NCBI GenBank assembly: GCA_946699065.1
Contig: CAMPDV010000440.1
Location: 186,001-250,000 of the forward strand
From: Loxodes magnus
Lineage: Eukaryota > Ciliophora > Karyorelictea > Loxodida > Loxodidae
Reading direction: 5' to 3'
DNA length: 64,000 bases
In this document: positions 57,301 through 64,000 of the stretch, piece after piece
Layout of the letters: each line of letters begins with the position of its first letter
How positions within the stretch are numbered: the stretch's first letter is position 1
Notes under the pieces: generated by a model
Seen by the model: the letters and a program-made list of their open reading frames with translations, nothing else
Told to the model about the DNA's origin: nothing
Database searches by the model: none
Translations under genes and position numbers: made by a program

Positions 57301-58633
57301 TTTATTACCAACACAAACCTATACAATAATAGTACACTAATCAAATGTATTAACAGTAAATCATAATCTCTTAGATTAGTTATATTACCTAATCTAATAC
57401 TTATATTATCTTACAAACAAACATATTATGCTAAGTTCTTTCATTCAGAAAATAATAATACAAGATATTATAAATATGCTTACTTAAAAGCTTATCATTT
57501 TCTAAATATCAAACTACTAATTCTAATAAATAGACTATTAATAGTGCTAACTATATAATATAGATTTGTATAGAATAATAGATTTAAGTTTTTATCTTTA
57601 AATTATCTAGAATCATTTAGCTATTATTAATTACAAATTATCATTACTAAAATAACACAAATAATTAATATTACTTTGCTATAAAAACAGAAACTTATCT
57701 AAATCTATTTATTATAACTAATCTAATATCTAAATTAAAGAGAAATTTAATTAATAACTAATAAAGCTAAAAGGATAAAATATTAAGTATTTAATAGACA
57801 TAATTAAAATATTAAAGCTTATTTTAATAATATAATTAAATATTACTATTTAATAATTGTAAGATTAAATTAGTGATACACTATTTCTATTTAGATTAAA
57901 TATTTACTTTTTACTACTTATATTTATTACATTTATATATTTTGCTTAGAATAAGCATTAAAATAAATTATATTAGTTTATTATTTTAAGAGAGACTTTT
58001 ATAAATAAAAAGTTTTAATGAAATAATAGTAAGAAAGTGGACAAATAAAAGAGTTTATCTTATAAATTCTAAAAATACTTTGTTTTAAATAATTTGATGC
58101 TTTTTTAATATTTATTTAATCTAATTAATAAGAAACTTATTTTATTTCATTTTTTATTTAGTAAAAAGCTTAAATAAATAATTTTTTGATTAGTGAAAAA
58201 TAATAATTAATAACAATAGCTTTAAAAGAATTGTAATATTTTATTTATCATTTAAAAGGTCTACAACGAAATAAGGTTTTCTTATTAAAAGTCTTTGATT
58301 TAAATCACGAATAAGTAGTAATAAATAAATTTATATTAAAGTTATTATAATAAGGATATAATTCTTCGTTATAAACTTTTGATATAATAATTTATCCTTA
58401 TATTTAAAATTAAAAAGATATAAAATAATTAAAATTGTAAAAGTTTGTACACTATTAGTTTAATATCTTGTCTTGTTTTAAGACAAAAATAGAAAAATCA
58501 ATGTTTAAGAAATAAGATATTTATAAATATGTTTAATAAATAATTTTATTGTTTAATTTTATTGAAATTGAGTCAGTAAAATTTATTGAGTTATTTTATT
58601 TAAATATTTATAGAAGTAAGTTATAAAATTAAA
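54325..58633. other. Copied gene-free AT-rich stretch
   Basis: Same content as 38,022-42,326; nothing further recognised. Confidence 0.5.
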
Positions 58634-59705
58634 ATGGAGAAAAAATCAATGGAGAAAAAAGAAAAGCAATTTACTAAAATTATTTTTTTAAGAAAACTCT
58701 TAAGAGCGAGAAGCCACATACTAGGGAAAATATCTCTACTTCATTTTAAGTATGAAATTCTGCCTAACTTATGCTACTAAAAGCTAATAAACAAGATCAG
58801 TTATGACTAAAGTAAAGGTATTTCTTTAATATTTTTTAGACTAAGTCCTTACTGATACTTCATCTGTTTTATCGGTAGCCATATCAAGTGACCTGAATTG
58901 AATTGTATCAGGTTCAGGATATCCTGAAAGTTCGATAAATATCTGAAATTTCCAGACAGGTGCTCTCATAAGAACTTTAGCAGGGCATACTGACTCAGTT
59001 AGATCGGTAGTAATCTCCCCAGACTCTAGCTATATCGTATCAGGATCTGCTGATACAACCATAAAGATCTGGAATTTATAGACTGGTGCTCTCATAAGAA
59101 ATTTATCAGGACATTCTTTTACAGTTTACTCGGTAGTAATCTCCACTGACTCTAGCTATATCGTATCAGGATCCTCTGATAACACCATAAAGATCTGAAA
59201 TTTCCACAATGGTGCTCTCATAAGAACTTTGTCGGGACATACTTATACAGTTAGATCGGTAGTACTCTCCTATGACTCTAGATATATTATATCGGGATCT
59301 TGGGATGCAACTATAAAGATTTGGGATTTCTAGACAGGTCAACTTGAACGAACTCTTACTGGGCATTCAGATTATGTTTAATCTAAGGATAATAGGCATA
59401 TCATATCAGGTTCTTATGACTGTACTATTAAGATATGGGACTTCTCTTCTGGTTAGTGTATTCGTACTCTTCAAGGTCACGTAGATGGTGTACGTAGTAT
59501 TCAGTTAAGTGTTGATTCAAGTGTAATATTTTCTGGTTCAAATGATCATCTAATCAAGATATGGAACTTTGATACGGGTGAGTGTATCTAGACATTACAA
59601 GGGCATGAATAAACAATAAATTCTATAGCATTGAGTGTCGATAATAGATGGTTGGTATCGGGAGCGGGTGACAGCACGATAAGAAAGTGGAGGATTTCGA
59701 GTTGA
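58634..59705 (+). CDS. WD40 repeat protein (copy 2)
   Basis: ATG 58,634, intron 58,812-58,839, TGA 59,703-59,705. No difference from copy 1 (42,327-43,398) was noticed within the coding region or intron; the first noticed difference lies about 55 bp after the stop. The same in-frame TGA (Trp), TAA and TAG (Gln) codons and the same shortened repeat are present. Two identical copies mean expression from either cannot be told apart by sequence. Confidence 0.8.
58812..58839 (+). other. 28-nt intron in WD40 copy 2
   Basis: Identical to 42,505-42,532. Confidence 0.65.
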
Positions 59706-62700
59706 GAAACTTATGATTTGACTTAATTAAATTTTACGATTAAATATATAAGATATTGGTTATTCATTTAAATGAATGTTTAATGTTAATTATGTTTGTT
59801 ATTTTATGAAATGTTTGCTTTATATATTTATTTAAAATTTGTTATATTCTTAAATATTATTGGTTTAAAAAAGGTTGAGTAATATAGGTTATTGAAATTA
59901 GGGAAGTATGTTGATTTAAAGTGTTAATGTTTAAAAATATTAAAAATATAATTTTGGTAAAAGAAGACAAATAATAAATTTAAGTTTAATTTTATGATAT
60001 AAAATTTTATAGATTAATTTTTAGATTTTGTAAAAATTTCAAGTTGAGTATAAATTATCATTTTTTTGTGAAGTAGTTATTATTTATAAGGGCAAAGTTA
60101 GTTTATAATTTTGAATATTAATTAAAAAATTTAATTAAGTATTTTATTTATTTTATTTTAAATTAAATTTTTTTTTATATTATTAATTATTATAATTAAT
60201 TATTATTGATTATTATTATTTATTATTATTAAATTTTAATTTTTATGTTCAACATGTTACGTTTCTAATTAGAAATTTTTTTTTCTGATGGTAAATTTTT
60301 TATTTATCTTTCAGGTTTAGAGCATGGATTTCATGAAAATGAAAAATTTGTTTTTTTGCTCACAGTTTTGCACTACCAAAGATTTCTGGGTCGGAATAAA
60401 TTTAATTATTTCAGAATAAAAAATGTTAAAATTGGAATAAATTTTGAAAGTAGTTTTTAAAAAAGTTTTTAAAATTTCTTAGAAAAGCGTTTCTAAAATA
60501 TGTTGAAAATAGTTATCTAAAATCGTTTTGGAAATAAAATTTGGAAATTAATTTTAAAAATCTTTGAATTTTTTTAAGGAATTTTTTTGATAAATATTTC
60601 TGGGACGGGATACATTTTTTTTAATATGTAAAAAAGGGGATTTTTTTAAATAGACTTAAAACTAAAAAAATTTTGAATTTTGGGTTACTGATTTAATTTT
60701 TTAAGCTATATGTTATTAAATATATTTAGATATGTTTATTCTTGTGTTTAAGTTCAATAATAAATTTTAATTTTTATGTTTAATATGTTTCATTTTCGAT
60801 TGGAAAATACAATTTTCTGAAATTAATTTTTTTATTTATCATTATCTTTCAATTTTAGAGCTTAAATTTCATGAAAATAAAAAATTTGTTTTTTTACTCA
60901 GCGTTTTACACTACCAAATATTTTCGGCACGCAATAAATTTAATTATTTCGGAATAAAAAATTTTAAAATTGTATAAATTTTCAAGAAAAATTCCAAATA
61001 TAAAAGATTTTTGAGAAAAAAATAGGAACAAAAAAACTTTATATTCGAAATAGAATTTGGAAATCTTTTTTGTTGAAATAGTATTTTGTAAAAATAAAAA
61101 AAAAATTTTTTGTTAGGAAAATTTTTTGATTTGAAGAATTTTTAACAAAATTGTTTTATTTTTAATTTAAAAATATATTTTTGATAAGGTAAATTATTTT
61201 TGAAATTATAAAAATAATTTATTGCTTATGTTTTGGAAAAAATACAATTTTTAATTTTGAACTTCTTTTCGAGTAAATGAAAAAATTCGATTTAAAAATT
61301 TTTAATGTTATAAGAATTTACTTAAATAAAAAGGATCTCAAGAAAAAAGTAGATATAATAAAATAAACCATGAAATTGTGAAAAAATTATCTTTTTTTCG
61401 CTCTGAGTTATACGCTACAAAAGATTTTCAGGATAGATAAATCTTTTTCTTAAAGGGATAGAATTTTAAAAAATTTGAAAAGTTTTTTAAATGACTTTTA
61501 AGAAGTAAAGATAACAAAATAAATGACAATTTTAGGAAGATACAAAATCAGTAAAATTTTTTTTCTATAAGAGGGCTTAAAACTAACTTTTTAATAGATA
61601 ATGCGAATTTTTAAAATAACTAATCAAAAAGAACTAAAAAATCTCTTTATAAAAATATGATCAATCAAATAGAAAAAATGAGGTACAATACATCTGTAAT
61701 AATAAATTTTAGGCCAATTTACAAAGAATCTAAAAAAGTAATTAAAGAAGGATCTAAATAATATATCTAACTTAACTATATAAAATATAGAAACAAAAAT
61801 TTATTAATCAAGTTTAAAAATATTCTGCTGTATTATAATAATTAGAAAAACATTAAAAATCGAAAAGATGAGTAAATGAAAAGAGCTTACTACGACTAAC
61901 TATCTGTTTTTAGTTTGCGAAAAGATGTTAATTTAGAAGAGAAAAATAAGTTTTTAAGAAAAAATAGCTATATTAAGTATTTTTTCTCTTAAAAATTAGT
62001 TCTAATTTGGTAATATTAAAAGGAATAGGTTTAGGTTTCTGATGATTAGGAAGTTGAATATATCTACTATGTATATAGAAAATAGATTTTATTTATTAAT
62101 GTTGTAATTTCTAATGAAGCTATTTGATTAAAGTTGAAAGGTTTTTTAAAAAATGGATTGACTATTTATGATTAAGAAAGATTTGCTAGTAAAGTATATA
62201 AATAATTTGAATATATGGAAAATGATAAAAATCTTAAGTTTCTTGTAAATTATCTTATATTTGCATCTAAAATAAGAATAAAATGATATTCTAATATTAA
62301 ATAATAGGAATTACCAAAATGAAAGTGTAAATAATTAAGAAATCAATATAGTTTTCATTATATCAAAAAAGGTTAAAAGCTTTAATTTTTTGTATTAATT
62401 AAAATAATATACAAAGTGTAATTTAATAACTATTATAATTATATCTATATGGGAAATATTTCGTACAATATAAAAAGAAACATATATAGCATAATAAAAA
62501 GCAAAGCTTTTTCTAAGATGATAAAGCGAATAATACACAATTTCATAAATGACCTTAAAAATGAGGTATTTTTGTTTGATTCTAAATGATTAGACAACTA
62601 AATGATAATTGATAATTTAAGGATTGCTTTAATAAATGTTTGGTTTAATATACAATATAGTATTTTTTAATTTAAGATGCTAAATATTCATAAACATAAA

Positions 62701-63066
62701 AACATTTAAAGTGGTTTAATAAATAGGATTTGATTAAGCACTTATTTAAATTTAAAAGATCTTATCAAGAAATTAAATTAAAATATTTTCATATTCATTT
62801 TCTAATTAAATAGTCATTATTTATATTTATCTATTTGATTGATGTTTTAAAGATTGTAATTATATTTATTCATAAAGTATGATATCAACTGAAAATTGCT
62901 AGATTATTTAAAGATAAAAACTTAATTCTTAAAACAATTCTTTTATAAGATAAACAGTGATAAGATGATATTATAGCTTAAAAATAACATTTTTTCTGCA
63001 AATTTATTTATAAAAAAAACTTAATTTTATGTGAGATTAATTGAAGATGAGCAAGAATTTGAGGAA
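59706..63066. other. Copied AT-rich region downstream of WD40 copy 2
   Basis: Same content as 43,399-46,759, including the dispersed motif array. No coding support. Confidence 0.5.
60350..61434 (+). repeat. Three copies of the dispersed motif (second unit)
   Basis: Copies at 60,350, 60,889 and 61,391, identical in arrangement to 44,043-45,127. One base before the first copy differs (ATTTG against ATGTG). Confidence 0.75.
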
Positions 63067-64000
63067 ATATAAAATAAATAGGTTATAAGATGCAATATAT
63101 CGTCAAAAATATTTAGAATCTTTTCTGCAAACTTATCTCCATCTATTTTAAATGAAGAATTTAGGTTTTTGTAAAACCACTCTAAGGCTTTTATTAGCCC
63201 AAATGGTAATTTAACTCTCTTAAATTGATCTCATAAAAATCTTCTTTCTATTGAGTCAAACATTTTTCCAACATCTATCAGTGTTGCTATCAATTTAGTC
63301 TTATCTTAGCACGTTTCCGATAGTTATCAATTATTTGTTATATTATTAAATTTATTAAGTTGTTTATCTATTTTTCATAAATCCCATTTATGAAGAACGA
63401 ATCAAATTTCTCTAATAAAGCAGATTGTATAGTCTTTTTGTTAAAGCTTTATCATATAGTTTTATAATAATATTAATAAGAGAAATAGGTAGTCAGTTTT
63501 TCCAGTCATCTTTATTTCCTTTTTTAAATATTGGAATTACCGACAATGTATTTAATTCCTAAGGATTATTCCAAATCTTAACATATTATTCAGAAAAGAG
63601 TGAAGAATTATTAACAAATATTATCCACCATATTTCAGAAGATCACCTTTTATTCAAGCTGAAACAGCTGCTTTTCCATTCATAATTTCTTTTATAATTT
63701 CTTTATAATTTCTTGTATGGTAAAAAGATAAAATCCTTATAAATATGAGAGTTGATAATCTTTAATTTCCTAAATACTATCTCATATTTTATCTATTTTT
63801 TAATTACTGAGAATTATATTATTTAGTTAGATTAAAATTTTTGTTAAAAATAAATTCTTCCATTAATCAATGGATTTATTTTTGATTTCTTAATTAAAGT
63901 TAATTTAATTTATTTTTTAGGGTTTTTAATTTTCTTAGTATGTGAAAATATTTCTTTATCATCTCCATTTAGAAGTAAAAGTTTCTTTTTTGTTTTGTTT
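63067..64000 (-). pseudogene. LINE reverse-transcriptase fragment (second unit)
   Basis: Copy of 46,760-47,690 with the same truncated reverse-transcriptase reading (ATLIDVGKMFDSIERRF). It runs to the window end. Confidence 0.8.

Larger units (their letters stand above)
54325..64000 (+). repeat. Second unit of the tandem duplication (cut by window end)
   Basis: Copy of 38,022-47,693 with offset 16,303 then 16,307. It differs by a 4-bp insertion near 57,751 and single substitutions, for example near 54,727, 57,858, 59,761-59,764, 60,347, 61,225 and 62,186. Whether the LINE is repeated again lies beyond the window. Confidence 0.9.

Overview
The window is very AT-rich eukaryotic DNA, and it reads as a ciliate with an extreme nuclear code. 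In ordinary codes almost nothing is open. With TAA and TAG read as Gln and TGA read as Trp, a WD40 protein, a RING/B-box protein, a sterol-desaturase-like enzyme and several non-LTR retrotransposons appear, with TGA falling on conserved Trp positions. TGA also ends the best-defined genes. This pattern is known for karyorelictids (Loxodes-like) and for the heterotrich Condylostoma; the sequence does not decide between them. Splice-like gaps of 16-31 nt (GT...AG) fit the very small introns of these lineages. Because all 64 codons can be sense, an open frame alone proves little. Strong calls here rest on motifs, frame closure across an intron, or homology between copies; calls resting only on composition are marked low.

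Layout. 1-7,000: a decayed APE-type non-LTR retrotransposon on the minus strand, bounded by 363-bp inverted copies of an ORF1-end sequence, plus the C-terminal part of a second LINE type. 7,666-8,112: a small GC-rich ORF (minus). 8,487-10,591: a RING, coiled-coil, pentapeptide-like, WD40 gene (plus). 10,592-12,800: A/T-rich DNA with a dispersed motif and a minisatellite. 12,620-13,935: a repeat element split by an ORF1-only retroelement with a 12-bp target-site duplication; the uninterrupted copy lies at 25,885-26,345. 13,961-15,400: a coiled-coil gene (minus). 17,303-17,805: a 35-bp tandem array. 17,894-19,836: a TRIM-like RING/B-box/coiled-coil gene (minus). 20,500-25,900: weaker coding stretches around a ~100-bp tandem array. 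26,459-28,120: a coiled-coil ORF meeting a truncated LINE. 32,526-37,491: the host-gene-rich part, with a coiled-coil gene with 16-nt introns, an unknown gene, a fatty-acid hydroxylase/sterol-desaturase gene and another unknown gene.

38,022-64,000 is a tandem duplication. The unit is 16,303 bp (38,022-54,324) and the second copy starts at 54,325 and runs off the window, with only a handful of differences in 9.7 kb. The unit holds a WD40 gene, copies of the dispersed motif, two LINE fragments and a nearly full-length LINE (48,468-54,324) whose 3' end is the duplication junction.

No operon-like logic is visible. The host genes are an apparent ubiquitin-ligase/scaffold set (two proteins sharing one RING type, with WD40 relatives) and one lipid enzyme, spread in retrotransposon-dominated DNA. 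The density of non-LTR elements and lack of packed genes suggest a germline-like genome or one with little DNA elimination; this is inference.
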